A program made the translations under genes and the position numbers. Below, one piece after another: positions 8,723 to 18,529 of a stretch of 64,000 bases of DNA. Where the stretch lies: positions 372,001 through 436,000 of the forward strand of contig NZ_MAYU01000012.1 of the NCBI RefSeq assembly GCF_001685025.1, written 5' to 3'. The notes beneath the pieces are model-generated. The model saw only the letters and a program-made list of their open reading frames with translations, was not told where the DNA came from and did no database searches. Position 1 is the stretch's first letter. Every line of letters begins with the position of its first letter. The DNA comes from Bacillus sp. FJAT-27225. Lineage in GTDB: Bacteria > Bacillota > Bacilli > Bacillales > Cytobacillaceae.

Positions 8723-9832
8723 TTATTTCGTATAAATGACAGCTTCCATTGAAGGAATTGTAATTTGATAGCCCGCCACAGATTCATATGTTTTAGAACC
8801 GGTCAATTCACCATAAACTGTTATCGTATCATCACTAACGATTCCTTCCATTCCATTCGAATCTTGTACAGTTACGTATACCACTCGGTTTGAATCTCCA
8901 TCAAGCGCCAACCGAATAACTGAATAGTTATCCAGGAAAATGTTGTCGGGATTGTCTTCTTCCTCAGTCTGGATCTGGAGAATCCTGCCGGTGAATGAAA
9001 TAGGTGTTCCTTCATATTTGGAAGGGTTTTTTTCTAACTCCTTATAGGAAATAGTTCCTTTTTTATAAAATGCAAGAATATCACCAACTGGGTAGGCATT
9101 TTTCACTTCATAGTCATCATAAAACATAACGTCAAAACCATTGTCGTTATCCAATGCATACAAGTCATGCCCTCTTTCTTGTATTGACTTAATAAGTTCA
9201 GAATACTTCTGATTAAATTCGTCTCCTGATGCCATCTCTTCTTGAATAAATGGGTTTACCTCATCTGTTGAAGGAATCTTTATGGTTGTATACAAAATTG
9301 AATTAGGAAAAAGCTGTCCATTTAAATCGTCATTATCGAATGTAAAACTGATCAATCCATCTTTTACTGTTGTTTCGATTGCATCTGGAATTAATTTTTG
9401 GGTGTATGCAAAAAACGGCTTATATTTTTCTCCCCAACTATCAGGAAAAGAGGGTGAGAAACGTGCTATCTCTACGACTGTTCCATCAGGTAATCCTGTT
9501 TCATATTCAATATGTATTGAGTTTTCCTCACTATTATAATCCGATGTTTTAAGTGAGATATTAAAACTATTTTTATCAAGTTTTATAGGATCTTCCTCTA
9601 TACTATCAGTCTGTTTCAACTCCGCTGCACCGACGTCTTCATATAAGTACTCTTCGGGGTAAGCGAATTGAAAAAGCAGGATAAATAATAGTATAGACCC
9701 TGCCATACCGCCAAACCACTGAAAAGCCCGCTTGCGCTTTTTCTTGGCAATTAATACAAAACCACCAATTAGAAATACAAAAAAACCAATGATACTAGCC
9801 CAGGCAAAAAGGCTAAAAACTCCATAACTCAT
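8723..9832 (-). CDS. Membrane protein with extracytoplasmic OB-fold-like C-terminus
   Basis: A 369-residue protein with two N-terminal transmembrane segments (about 8-28 and 39-57) joined by KKKRKRAFQ. A long, acidic, probably outside domain follows. The last 110 residues contain YKELEKNPSKYEGTPISFTG, then RVVYVTVQ and ITVYGELTGSKTY, a pattern like the OB-fold domains of Bacillus stress or competence-linked membrane proteins. Function is unknown. AGGAGG precedes the ATG. It converges with the matrix operon but has no visible functional link to it. Confidence 0.7.
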   Translation of the reverse strand: MSYGVFSLFAWASIIGFFVFLIGGFVLIAKKKRKRAFQWFGGMAGSILLFILLFQFAYPEEYLYEDVGAAELKQTDSIEEDPIKLDKNSFNISLKTSDYNSEENSIHIEYETGLPDGTVVEIARFSPSFPDSWGEKYKPFFAYTQKLIPDAIETTVKDGLISFTFDNDDLNGQLFPNSILYTTIKIPSTDEVNPFIQEEMASGDEFNQKYSELIKSIQERGHDLYALDNDNGFDVMFYDDYEVKNAYPVGDILAFYKKGTISYKELEKNPSKYEGTPISFTGRILQIQTEEEDNPDNIFLDNYSVIRLALDGDSNRVVYVTVQDSNGMEGIVSDDTITVYGELTGSKTYESVAGYQITIPSMEAVIYTK

Positions 9833-10353
9833 TTTGATCCTCCTACTTTGAATTTACGCTGTTGACTTTGTCAGAGATTCAAACAGACAAAAGACCTAAT
9901 TATGTTTTATACATACAGGACTATTATACTAGTATTTAACGTTTTGTGAATAAAATCACACTAGGAATCTTTTAAATATAAATACAATTCCATACAATAA
10001 TTTGGGTAGTCGCTGGCACAAAAATAGAAGCACGGGACACTTCCGGCTTCCTAATTTTAACTTAATTCAATTTATTCTCACGATTATCCTCAATAACATG
10101 AAGCCCAGCAAGAATTGAAGAGTTGGTAATTGGACTTGCCAGAATGCTTTTCATGACCCGAAGGCAGCCTTTTCAAGTGGGACACATACTCCAAATTCAT
10201 AATGTATCTAAATCTTAATAAGACCAATGACGATCGAAAGATGTCATAACAGTGAGGGGGAATAAAGGCAAGAGGACGGTCCTGGTTTGCTTTTTGGCAA
10301 ACAAGAACCGTCCCTTTGCGTCTGTCAACTAGTAATATGCGATTCTGATGAAA
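9833..10353. other. Gene-free region with one repeat palindrome
   Basis: About 520 bp without a convincing coding frame. Its only clear structure is the palindrome at 10272-10314, annotated separately. The rest is AT-rich sequence with no promoter or riboswitch that I can support. Confidence 0.5.
10272..10314. repeat. GGGACGGTTC-type palindrome, extended stem
   Basis: GAGGACGGTCCTGGTTTGC pairs imperfectly with GCAAACAAGAACCGTCCCT around a 5-base loop. It is among the longest hairpins of the dispersed family and sits just downstream of the broken RpiR-type gene. Confidence 0.7.
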
Positions 10354-11147
10354 TTACGGAAACTGTCTCCTGGTATATTCTCTCTTCGGGTCCTTTAAGA
10401 AATGCATGCTAATTAAATCAATCAGATAAAGCGCACTTAAATCTAAACCTGTTGATAAATAGGCATTGCGAAGGGGATGAATGGTCCATAACACTTCATC
10501 AGAAAGCTTTGTCAGATAGGTATTACCGTATGCAGTCAGAGAAACGAGCTTGGCCCCATTGCCTTTAGCTTTCTTTACAGAAGTGATTAAATCCCTTGTT
10601 TGCCCCGAACGGGAAAAGGCTACCAGCAAATCGCCTTTCACTAATAAAGTACTTCTGATAATCATTAAGTGTGGATCAGTCACTGCTTCACAAACAAATC
10701 CCATTCTGCTCAATCGATAGTTTAATTCCTGCGCAGCGAGGCCCGAACTTCCTAAACCAAAGATGTAAATCCGCCTTGCATCTGTCAACAATTTAAGTGC
10801 TTTTACAATCGACCCAAAACTGTTGAGGCCTTGCATATGGCGGAGCACATCTGCATACTGGCTTGTTATTTCTGAATCAAGATTATCATTTTCTTCGTGA
10901 TGCGTTCTCTTGCCAGCTTTACTTTTAATTCTACAAAGTTCGTACAGGCCACTTTTCTGCAAAAACGGGTAACCGTTGCAACGGATACACCTGTCTTGTC
11001 TGCTATATCTTTGATAGTGCTCTGGGAAGCCTCGGTGGGAGAAGAAAGTAAATAATCTGCTATGCCTTTTTCTTTATCGGATAAGGAAGAATACCTCGAT
11101 TGAATTTCCTTCAAAAGCGTAACCTTAGATTCCCCCTTTCTTCTCAT
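10354..11147 (-). pseudogene. RpiR/MurR-family regulator split by a frameshift
   Basis: The upstream part (11147 down to about 10900) encodes an HTH_6 domain with LSDKEKGIADYLL and the recognition helix TGVSVATVTRFCRK. It runs into an early stop at 10866. In another frame the downstream part continues with a complete SIS domain: IYIFGLGSSGLAAQELNYRL, then LLVAFSRSGQTRDLI. Reading both gives one normal RpiR-type sugar-phosphate-responsive regulator if a single base is restored near 10893-10900 (…ERIT, then EENDNLDSEI). The gene follows nanE on the same strand and presumably controlled it. It is either a genuine inactivation or a sequencing error; the sequence cannot tell. Confidence 0.8.
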
Positions 11148-11207
11148 TAGTTATCCACTCATAACGGGCAACCCACCAATAGAGAAAATCACTCTCTGAT
11201 GGAAGAA

Positions 11208-11891
11208 TCAGTCCCTCGTTATTTCTTCCACAAAGCGGTTGGTAATTTGCTGAGGCCGCGTGATGGCCCCGCCCACGACAACTGAATGAGCACCAAGGCT
11301 AAGAACTTTTCTTGCCATTTCAGGCGTCATAATATTTCCTTCAGCAACAACAGGGATTGAGACGTGACCAAGGATTTTTTTTACAAACTCAAAATCATTC
11401 TCGTATAGTTTAGATCCTTTTGTCTCTTTTGTATAACCATGCAGGGTGGTCGAGACACAATCAAACCCCAACCCTTCTGCTTTTAATGCTTCTTCCAATG
11501 TAGAAATGTCTGCCATAAGCTGGACCTGTGGATGATTGTCTCTTACATATGAAACGAGATCTCCTACTGTTTCGCCATTTGGACGCTTCCTGAGTGTTGC
11601 GTCCATCGCAATCATTTCACACCCTGATTCAATTAATTCAGCCACTTCTCTTTTTGTCGCTGTGATAAAGACTTCACTGTCTGGATAGTCTCTCTTTACA
11701 ATTCCGACAACAGGAAGATCTATCTCTTTTTTGATGGCGAAAATATCCTGTTTGGAATTCGCACGTATCCCGACTGCTCCACCTTGTTTTGCGGCAAGGG
11801 CCATTTTTGACATGATGTATGAGCTATGAAGCGGCTCATTTTCTAACGCTTGGCACGAAACAACAAGGCCTTTTTTGATTTGTTCTAGCAT
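11208..11891 (-). CDS. nanE: N-acetylmannosamine-6-phosphate 2-epimerase
   Basis: A 227-residue TIM-barrel enzyme converting ManNAc-6-P to GlcNAc-6-P in sialic acid and ManNAc breakdown. Visible family motifs are [15 protein letters not shown] at the start, VGIVKRDYP with the catalytic Lys, [11 protein letters not shown], and VVAEGNI with the catalytic Glu, ending in [10 protein letters not shown]. An AGGTGAC ribosome binding site fixes the ATG. The gene lies 57 bp after the PTS permease and before the RpiR-type gene, which implies that the PTS imports ManNAc or a related amino sugar. No neuraminate lyase is present here. Confidence 0.95.
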   Translation of the reverse strand: MLEQIKKGLVVSCQALENEPLHSSYIMSKMALAAKQGGAVGIRANSKQDIFAIKKEIDLPVVGIVKRDYPDSEVFITATKREVAELIESGCEMIAMDATLRKRPNGETVGDLVSYVRDNHPQVQLMADISTLEEALKAEGLGFDCVSTTLHGYTKETKGSKLYENDFEFVKKILGHVSIPVVAEGNIMTPEMARKVLSLGAHSVVVGGAITRPQQITNRFVEEITRD

Positions 11892-11948
11892 TTTGTCACC
11901 TGCTATATCTGGATATTGATGTTGAATTCTTTTAACGTGTAAACAACA

Positions 11949-13547
11949 CTATTTGACCTTATTTATCTCATTCTTTAAGATCTCAGCAAGTGCTCCATAT
12001 ACGACCTGCACACCTGAACCACTTTTGAAAACACCTTTTGCCTTTAGATTTCCTCTCCAAACCGAATCTTCGGCTACTTTGCTTGTATCTTTTACTGTTA
12101 CCCTTAACCGGGTGATACATGCATCCACGTCAACCAGGTTATCTCTTCCACCAAGCGCAGCAATGACTTCTTCAACATCAACGTCTTTCAAAAGAGCATC
12201 TTTCTTTGTATATAATTTATTCTCAGTATCTTCGCCACGTCCTGGAGTTTTAAGATTGAATTTCAAAATAAGTGTCTTAAATACATAGTAATAAATAATC
12301 GCTGTTGGAATTCCGAGGATCAGGATCCAAATATAATTCGTTTTTTCATTACCTTGCAATAAACCGAATAAAGTAAAATCGATAATCCCCCTTGAAAAAG
12401 TAACGCCCACTGCTACATCAAGAGCATAGAGGATTGCATACGATAATCCCTCTAATACCGCATGAATTCCGTAAAGGAGCGGTGCTACAAAAAGGAATGT
12501 AAATTCGATTGGTTCGGTAATTCCTGTTAAGAACGATGTCAGGGCAGCAGAAAACAGGATACCGCCAACAATTTTTTTATTTTTATCTTCTGCAGTCCGA
12601 TACATGGCAAGTGCGGCAGCCGGGAGGCCGAACATCATCGGTAAGTAACCGCCTGTAAAATACTTAGTAGCCTCGGCAGAAAATTGTGTCGTTGCTGGGT
12701 CAGCCAGCTGGGCAAAGAAAATACTTTGTCCACCTTGCACCAATTTTCCGGCTACCTCCATCTCCCCACCAAGGGATGTGTACCAGAATAACGGATAAAT
12801 CGCATGATGAAGGCCAAAGATATTGAGAAGCCGCATCAGGGATCCATAGAAGAACATCCCAATCGGGCCAGTTCTCCCAAAGAATTCCGAAAACGTTGAA
12901 ATGCCAAGGTGAACATATGGCCAAATAAATGGAATGATAGCACCTACTACACTTATGGATAAAACTGAAATAATCGGAATGAATCTTACTCCCGAGAAAA
13001 AAGATAGCGCATCCGGCAGCTTCTTGTCATAATATTTGTTTGCTAAAAAGGCGACAAGCAACCCAACGATAATTCCTCCAAGCACACCAATTCTAACGGT
13101 AAAAATGCCAAGTTCATACCCATAAACGTTTGCTTGTTTTGCAGCCTCTACCGGATCTAACCCCTGTTTTAAGAAATAGTCGACCGAAGTCGTATCCGGA
13201 GTATGACCCAAAAATCCTAAAATGGTACTAATAATAACATGCATGACAAGAAAAGCAATTGATGCCGATAACCCGGCCGCTCCTTTTTCCTGTAATGCCA
13301 GCCCGGAGGCAATACCAACCGCAAAGATTAATGGCAAGTTGCTGAACACGATACTTCCTATCGCTGACATCGTACTTAAAATATAGTATAAAATCGTACC
13401 TTCACCCAGGATACCAGTCAATCCATAGGTTTCAACCATAAGTGGGTTGGTAAATGCAGCACCGATTCCAAGCATCAAACCCGCAATTGGCAATACAGCA
13501 ATAGGAATCATAAAGGCCTTTCCTAAGCGCTGAAGCTTTTCAAACAT
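11949..13547 (-). CDS. PTS amino-sugar transporter, EIICB of glucose/GlcNAc superfamily
   Basis: A 532-residue permease. Residues 1-430 are a ten-helix EIIC domain with the NIFGLHHAIYPLFW and GITEPIEFTFLF motifs. A linker leads to an EIIB domain (about 450-532) with the phosphorylation site DACITRL, the Cys being near residue 477. No EIIA domain is attached, so the EIIA of another system must serve it. The substrate is probably ManNAc or another N-acetylated sugar, judging from the nanE neighbour; glucose or MurNAc cannot be excluded. AAGGGAGGG precedes the ATG. A cre-like site lies about 150 bp upstream. Confidence 0.9.
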   Translation of the reverse strand: MFEKLQRLGKAFMIPIAVLPIAGLMLGIGAAFTNPLMVETYGLTGILGEGTILYYILSTMSAIGSIVFSNLPLIFAVGIASGLALQEKGAAGLSASIAFLVMHVIISTILGFLGHTPDTTSVDYFLKQGLDPVEAAKQANVYGYELGIFTVRIGVLGGIIVGLLVAFLANKYYDKKLPDALSFFSGVRFIPIISVLSISVVGAIIPFIWPYVHLGISTFSEFFGRTGPIGMFFYGSLMRLLNIFGLHHAIYPLFWYTSLGGEMEVAGKLVQGGQSIFFAQLADPATTQFSAEATKYFTGGYLPMMFGLPAAALAMYRTAEDKNKKIVGGILFSAALTSFLTGITEPIEFTFLFVAPLLYGIHAVLEGLSYAILYALDVAVGVTFSRGIIDFTLFGLLQGNEKTNYIWILILGIPTAIIYYYVFKTLILKFNLKTPGRGEDTENKLYTKKDALLKDVDVEEVIAALGGRDNLVDVDACITRLRVTVKDTSKVAEDSVWRGNLKAKGVFKSGSGVQVVYGALAEILKNEINKVK

Positions 13548-13696
13548 TCCTATCCCTCCCTTTTGTTAACCTCATTTGGAATTCAATGGAGACACGAACT
13601 TTTTTGTATCTTTTCAATGTAATTAAATATCATCACTCCTTTATTTTGTAATTTATTTTCAAATTAATTATATTTGATTAAAAGATTTATATACAG

Positions 13697-13710
13697 GGTA
13701 AACGCTTTCA
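13697..13710 (-). promoter_or_regulatory. cre site (CcpA) upstream of the PTS-nanE operon
   Basis: The reverse strand reads TGAAAGCGTTTACC, matching the cre consensus TGWAANCGNTNWCA except in the final base. A TATAAT lies 24 bp further downstream on the same strand (13672-13667), placing the site at the upstream edge of a likely promoter. Glucose repression by CcpA is the expected effect. The surrounding 13548-14101 stretch holds no gene. Confidence 0.7.
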
Positions 13711-14050
13711 TTTGTGAATTAAAACTTACTTTTTAGTTATAATCCTTTACGTAATATTCTGTTCAGGCAGTCTTGGTACTGCCAAAATACGAATAAAACC
13801 CATACCGTTTTTCTGATAGGACAAATAAGCAAATATTTTAGTTAACTTAATTTTCTCTTTAGGATGAAGGATTTCTTGAAGCTGTTAATTCACTCTCTGT
13901 AATTAGGATAGATGTAATGGCCTATTAAATATGGTACCATACTATCCGGATTGGGCTGCTCCTCTAATAGATGTCTTAGCAACACTAAAGACTTAAGTGC
14001 GTAGGCAATAGAGTAACGTTTATGCCGCCCTGTATTTCTTCCAAAAAACA

Positions 14051-14093
14051 GGGACGGCTCCCCTTTGCCAAATGGCTGAGGAGAACCGTCCCT
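14051..14093. repeat. GGGACGGCTCC palindrome
   Basis: GGGACGGCTCC on the left and GGAGAACCGTCCC on the right enclose a loop containing TGCCAAATGGC. It is a family member lying directly downstream of the acetate transporter gene. Confidence 0.7.
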
Positions 14094-14101
14094 ATTAGTA
14101 T

Positions 14102-14719
14102 TTATTTCTTAAAAATCCCAAACGGTTTTCCGATTGGCAATACAACTCGTCCAAAGTGAGTGTTCAATACAATGGCTGCTGCGCCGTAGAAGGATAGCAG
14201 TGCAATGAGCATCTCGGAAATGGCAGCGAGCATGTGAGTCGCTTCATACATGATACCGAACGAACTTAGAGATAAACCGATAAATAGAAAGTCGATCATG
14301 ACAAAAATGGAAAACAAGACTTTGTGTGTTTCCATCGCTCCGATTGTCATAAAGATACTGAAGATTAAATAGCCGATAAATGCAAAGCCAAGCTGTTTCG
14401 GATCAGCATCGGAAGCAAGCTTATCACCGAATGCTCCAAGCTGGATTAGCCATGACATGCCGACTCCGAACCAGAAAAGTCCGAAGGCGCCAAACGCTGT
14501 GGTTCCAAAAATATTATTGTGCTTTGAATCCTGTACAGCCGCGAACAGCTGTGCAATACCGCCGAGGAAGAAAGCCCAAGGCAGGATAAAGGAAAGCCCT
14601 TCAGTTAAGCCCAATTTTTGTGAAGATGCAACGAATGTTACCATTGCGAGCCCGAATAGGCCAAGTGCAGATGGATCTGCGGTTGTGATTTTTACTTGTG
14701 TCGATTTCTGAGTATCCAT
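14102..14719 (-). CDS. Acetate/succinate transporter, GPR1/FUN34/SatP (YaaH) family
   Basis: A 205-residue membrane protein with six predicted helices. The family signature near the N-terminus appears as ADPSALGLFGLAM (the usual form is NPAPLGL), and the F-x-G-G-I-A-Q motif appears as FFLGGIAQLFAA. Family members are proton-coupled acetate channels or transporters. AGGAGG precedes the ATG. It is monocistronic, with repeats on both sides, and nothing nearby identifies its regulator. Confidence 0.9.
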   Translation of the reverse strand: MDTQKSTQVKITTADPSALGLFGLAMVTFVASSQKLGLTEGLSFILPWAFFLGGIAQLFAAVQDSKHNNIFGTTAFGAFGLFWFGVGMSWLIQLGAFGDKLASDADPKQLGFAFIGYLIFSIFMTIGAMETHKVLFSIFVMIDFLFIGLSLSSFGIMYEATHMLAAISEMLIALLSFYGAAAIVLNTHFGRVVLPIGKPFGIFKK

Positions 14720-14814
14720 TTGTTCCTCCTAAAAAAGTCATACTTACCAAGGTTATAGGACTTTAGAAGGGGAGTCAATAGAATTTAGATGGCAAAACTG
14801 TGAAATAAATGTTT

Positions 14815-14858
14815 AAAGGGAATGTTTCTGGTATGCCAAGCGGAACCGTCCCCTTTAA
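14815..14858. repeat. Decayed GGGACGGTTC-type palindrome
   Basis: The right arm GGAACCGTCCCCTTTAA is well kept, while the left arm (AAAGGGAATGTTTC) is degenerate. The loop includes the TGCCAAG segment typical of other copies. Confidence 0.55.
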
Positions 14859-14883
14859 CTTCACCGACTCTTCGGCACTGAAA

Positions 14884-14965
14884 TAATAATTCAGCGGTTT
14901 CTCACAATATTTCAGCGGTTTGGGCGATTAATTCAGCGATTTTAAAAATAATTCAGCGGTTTCCA
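14884..14965. repeat. Four-copy tandem array, about 21-bp period, unit TTCAGCGGTTT
   Basis: TTCAGCGGTTT or TTCAGCGATTT starts at 14890, 14911, 14932 and 14952, so the period is 21, 21 and 20 bp. The core is conserved and the remaining 10 bases vary. There are too few copies and the spacers are too short for CRISPR. It lies upstream of the DUF2188 gene. Confidence 0.75.
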
Positions 14966-15072
14966 AAGGATAGAAAAGCCCTACCCTAAGCCCAAGATAA
15001 CCAGGTTTCACCCAACTATGTAACAGGGAATTATGGACTAAATCAAAGAACCTAATAGTGAGGTGAAACTAT

Positions 15073-15306
15073 ATGCCGGATAAGAAACCGTCGGTCCATA
15101 CTGTCCCGAACAATGCTGGGGGCTGGGATAATAAACAAGATGGTAAGACAATCAGCCATCACCGAACCAAAGCAGATGCGGAAGAAAGCGGCCGACGCGC
15201 AGCAAAACAAGATAACACAGAACACCGCATTCATAATAAAGATGGAAAAATAGCAAATTCAAACAGCTATGGGAACGACCCCAATCCTCCAAAGGATAAA
15301 AATTGA
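15073..15306 (+). CDS. DUF2188 small hydrophilic protein
   Basis: A 77-residue, highly charged protein with the DUF2188 pattern: HTVPNNAGGWDNKQDG at the front, a helical KADAEESGRRAAKQ segment, then EHRIHNKDGKIANSNSYGNDPNPP. Family members are short proteins of unknown function, sometimes linked to stress. GAGGTGA precedes the ATG. A perfect hairpin follows 9 bp after the stop. Confidence 0.85.
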   Translation: MPDKKPSVHTVPNNAGGWDNKQDGKTISHHRTKADAEESGRRAAKQDNTEHRIHNKDGKIANSNSYGNDPNPPKDKN

Positions 15307-15315
15307 CATGAAGAA

Positions 15316-15340
15316 TGGCCGGGTACCGAATACCCGGCCA
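15316..15340. terminator. Perfect 10-bp hairpin between convergent genes
   Basis: TGGCCGGGTA (15316-15325) and TACCCGGCCA (15331-15340) enclose the loop CCGAA. Neither strand has a long T-run. It sits between the convergent DUF2188 and amidohydrolase genes and may end both. A near copy of the stem and loop occurs at 32350-32370. Confidence 0.55.
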
Positions 15341-15408
15341 ATCGTAATAATTCAGTATTTCACTTTAAAATATCATGTGAAACAGATCATTCGGGGAGTC
15401 CCAGGCAT

Positions 15409-16737
15409 CTAAACTTCCATCGCTTTTAAGGCTTTTTTTTTAAAACCGCATTGTTCCATAGCTCCGGCAAGCTCTGCTCTTAATTCAGCCAAATCGAAAT
15501 GAACTATTTTTTTTCCTGCAACGACCTGCTTGCCAGCGATGAATACATCTTTTACATTTGAAGCATTAGCGGAGTACACTAAAGCAGAATACGGATCAAA
15601 TATGGGGAACATATTGACTGAGTCGGTTTCTACCAAGATGAAATCGGCCTGTTTTCCTGTCTCGATTGAGCCAATTTTCTCCTCCAGGCCTAAAACTTTC
15701 GCTCCCCCCATTGTCGCTAACGTGACTATTTCTTCTGCTGGAAATGCACTGCGATCCTTTAAATAGGTTTTATGAAAATTGGCAAACAATCGCATTTGGC
15801 TGAATAAATCGAGTGTATTGCCACTGCTTGGACCATCTGTTCCCAACCCCACCGCTATACCGGCAGATAATAAATCTCGTACACGCGCTACTCCTTTGGC
15901 AGATTTCGTATTAGCACCGATACAATGAGCCACTTTCACATCATAATTCTTTAAGAGCTCAATATCATGGTCGGACAGATGAATGCAGTGTGCTGCTACG
16001 AGTCTTGGGCTCAATACGCCGATTTCCTCTAAAAATTCAATCGGAGTTTGACCGCGTTCTTCACGGTATTTGTCCATTTCAAAATCCATTTCACTCACAT
16101 GCATCATCCATGGCACATTATATTTTTGAGACAAACGATCGGCTTCGAGAAGCACTTCAATGGTATTCGAGTAAGGTGCATGCGGGGCTACTGAAGCTTG
16201 GATTCTGCTATTTCCTTGCCACTTCGGAATAAACTGTTCAGCGTATTGCAATCCTCCCATTGGCTCTGTGACATCCACTGTTATCGAATCGATAACCGTT
16301 TCTGCTAAAATGGCACGGCTATGCATTTCCTCTGCTGCCTTCGCCAATTCATGCTCAAAATAATACATATCAAAGAAAGTCGTTACACCGGCAAGCTGCA
16401 TTTCAGCAATCGCATATCGTCCACTCGTGTAGGCTAATTGTTCGTTCATACACTCATTTTCTAATGGAAATAAGAAACGGCGCAGCCGATCTGGAAAGTC
16501 ATCACCTAAAGAACGGAAGGGAATCATGCCAATATGCGTATGCGTATTTACCATACCAGGCAGTAAAATAGCCCCCTCGGCATTCAAGCACCTGTCATAT
16601 GCGGTATTGTTCGGCAATGAATCCATGGCACCAACATCCGCAATTTCCCCCCCGTCTATTAGTAAATAGCCATTTTGAAATTGCTCCATTTGTTCATTCA
16701 TCGTTAAAATCCAGGCATTTTTGATGAGTGTCCTCAC
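15409..16737 (-). CDS. ATZ/TRZ-type amidohydrolase, MTA/SAH deaminase-like
   Basis: A 442-residue metal-dependent deaminase. Motifs are [12 protein letters not shown] (metal-binding His pair), [34 protein letters not shown] and [11 protein letters not shown] with the catalytic Asp. Closest by pattern are 5-methylthioadenosine/S-adenosylhomocysteine deaminases and related purine or pterin deaminases. It starts at a GTG that overlaps the stop of the adenine deaminase-like gene by 4 bases (GTGA), with AAGGTGA in front, so translation is probably coupled. The position after a guanine-riboswitch-controlled transporter favours a purine-like substrate; the exact substrate is not shown. Confidence 0.85.
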   Translation of the reverse strand: MRTLIKNAWILTMNEQMEQFQNGYLLIDGGEIADVGAMDSLPNNTAYDRCLNAEGAILLPGMVNTHTHIGMIPFRSLGDDFPDRLRRFLFPLENECMNEQLAYTSGRYAIAEMQLAGVTTFFDMYYFEHELAKAAEEMHSRAILAETVIDSITVDVTEPMGGLQYAEQFIPKWQGNSRIQASVAPHAPYSNTIEVLLEADRLSQKYNVPWMMHVSEMDFEMDKYREERGQTPIEFLEEIGVLSPRLVAAHCIHLSDHDIELLKNYDVKVAHCIGANTKSAKGVARVRDLLSAGIAVGLGTDGPSSGNTLDLFSQMRLFANFHKTYLKDRSAFPAEEIVTLATMGGAKVLGLEEKIGSIETGKQADFILVETDSVNMFPIFDPYSALVYSANASNVKDVFIAGKQVVAGKKIVHFDLAELRAELAGAMEQCGFKKKALKAMEV

Positions 16738-18446
16738 ATTTGTTCACCTTCTACTAATGGGATTATCTGTTGGGAACGTACATTCATCATTCCTTTGTCT
16801 GTAATCTTTATAGCTGGTGAGACTGGCAATGACAAAGTCGAGAAAGACATAATTTCATTGCTGTTGCGATACCCTAACCTAATCATCGCTTGGCGAACTG
16901 CCTTCAATTGTGCACCCAATTCTTGTATCGGTGCATCGCTCATAATGCCTCCCACTTGTAATGGGCAAATCGCTTGTACCTTTCCGTCCTGTACAACGGT
17001 ATACCCACCCTGCATGTCCAATAATTGGTTTTGTGCGATTACTATATCTTCCACACTCGTTCCCATCACCATTAAATTATGATGGTCATGAGCCCAGGTA
17101 GTGGCAACGGCTCCTTTTTCAGTTAAAGCATTTTCGACAAAACCGTAGGCGATGTCTCCAGTCTTTCCATATCGCTCCATCACAACAATCAGGGCCAATC
17201 CACTATTCTCCCAATCCAGGTATCCATCTACAACTCTGACTTCCCGCTGTACATGTTCGGTAAATGTACCCACTACAGAAATTTGGATCACGTTGACTAT
17301 CGCCTTTTCAGAAGCCTTTACCTTAATACGCAAATCCTCTGATGTTAAGGGCCGGCATTGAAGAGATTGGTAAAAATGCTCAGGGAAATTTGGTTTCTTG
17401 GCTGGGTACCTGAAATCATTTCCTTTTTCATGCACCAATTTGCCATCCTTATAAACTGCAGCAATATCCAGGTTTTCAACATCCCCCAACAATAGGAAAT
17501 CTGCTTTAAAGCCAGGGACTATCGCCCCCCGGTCCTGAAATCCCATCCGTCTGGCAGGCGTATAAGTCGCACAGTATAGTGCCTGCTCCACTGGCATTCC
17601 GCATGCAATCGCCAAACGCACATTTGCATTCAAGTGTCCTTCGAGTAAATCGTCCGCCATTATATCGTCCGTAATGATGGCTACATATTCATAAAATTGA
17701 TTTTCAACAATCACCCGTATATTTTCCGGTGTAATTGATTTCTTCTGCAACTCCAAAAACATCCCGCTCGTGACCTTCTCATAAACCGATTCGGGCGACT
17801 GGTGAGTATGGTCAGCCGTTAGGCCTGCGTATAAAAATTTTGCCAAATCCATTTCAGAAACACGAGGAATATGGCCTTCCAAAGGCATAAAAGGTCTCTC
17901 CGTTTGAACTGCATGTATAATTTGCCGAATCAAAGAATCGGGTTCATTCACAATTCCATTGAAGTTCATCGCTTCACCCAGCGCAATGACTTTAGGATGC
18001 TGCAAAAGCCTTTTCACTTCTTCAACCCCAATAATGCCGCCAGTTGTTTCTAATTCGGGCGTAGTTGAAGGGACAGAGGAAGGAATTGCAAAGAAAATAT
18101 CCATCGTACTAGGCTGTGAGAAGAACGCCTCCAAACCTTCCATCCCAAACACATTCGCAATCTCATGAGCATCAGCAACAACAGTTGTCACTCCGTGTGG
18201 TAAGACCGCCTCCGAAAAAATAGAAGGTGAAGTCATGGAGCTTTCAATATGCATATGGATATCCATTAAACCTGGAACCATATACTGATTTTTAGCATCC
18301 ACCACTTTAACAGCCTCTATATCCTCAAATTCGCCAGCCTTCAAGTAGAAAAACTTATCGCCAACAATAGAAACATTTTTCGTTTCAAACTTTTTTGTAA
18401 ACGTGTTAAAAACCCGTGCATTTTTAATCACTAAATCGACTTGCAT
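16734..18446 (-). CDS. Adenine deaminase-like amidohydrolase
   Basis: A 570-residue protein with the AdeC layout: an N-terminal metal-binding segment [17 protein letters not shown], then [18 protein letters not shown] and a GLTADHTH segment, and a C-terminal domain ending in the AdeC-like [11 protein letters not shown] region. Adenine deaminase converts adenine to hypoxanthine. Two positions differ from the usual motif as I know it: ADAHEIANV for DPHEIANV and DHT for DHE. These changes may mean a different purine substrate. GGAGGGAC precedes the ATG. It is preceded by a terminator-like hairpin that partly separates it from the transporter genes. Confidence 0.8.
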   Translation of the reverse strand: MQVDLVIKNARVFNTFTKKFETKNVSIVGDKFFYLKAGEFEDIEAVKVVDAKNQYMVPGLMDIHMHIESSMTSPSIFSEAVLPHGVTTVVADAHEIANVFGMEGLEAFFSQPSTMDIFFAIPSSVPSTTPELETTGGIIGVEEVKRLLQHPKVIALGEAMNFNGIVNEPDSLIRQIIHAVQTERPFMPLEGHIPRVSEMDLAKFLYAGLTADHTHQSPESVYEKVTSGMFLELQKKSITPENIRVIVENQFYEYVAIITDDIMADDLLEGHLNANVRLAIACGMPVEQALYCATYTPARRMGFQDRGAIVPGFKADFLLLGDVENLDIAAVYKDGKLVHEKGNDFRYPAKKPNFPEHFYQSLQCRPLTSEDLRIKVKASEKAIVNVIQISVVGTFTEHVQREVRVVDGYLDWENSGLALIVVMERYGKTGDIAYGFVENALTEKGAVATTWAHDHHNLMVMGTSVEDIVIAQNQLLDMQGGYTVVQDGKVQAICPLQVGGIMSDAPIQELGAQLKAVRQAMIRLGYRNSNEIMSFSTLSLPVSPAIKITDKGMMNVRSQQIIPLVEGEQM

Positions 18447-18483
18447 TTACCTGTCCCTCCATCCTACTCATCATAAAAGAGAA

Positions 18484-18510
18484 AAAGGCCAAGAATCATT
18501 CTTAGCCTTT
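18484..18510 (-). terminator. Internal terminator between transporter and deaminase genes
   Basis: On the reverse strand AAAGGCTAAGAAT and ATTCTTGGCCTTT pair over 13 bp with one G-T pair and a one-base loop, followed by TTC. Located between the deaminase start and the binding-protein stop, it would lower rather than abolish read-through into the deaminase genes, or mark a separate upstream unit. Confidence 0.65.
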
Positions 18511-18529
18511 CTCCTCCTTCGTGATATTA

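Noticed and set aside
14884-14965. Possible CRISPR array
   Set aside because: Units are 11 bp with 9-10 bp between them, too short for repeats and spacers, and no cas gene is present. The same applies to 32993-33097.
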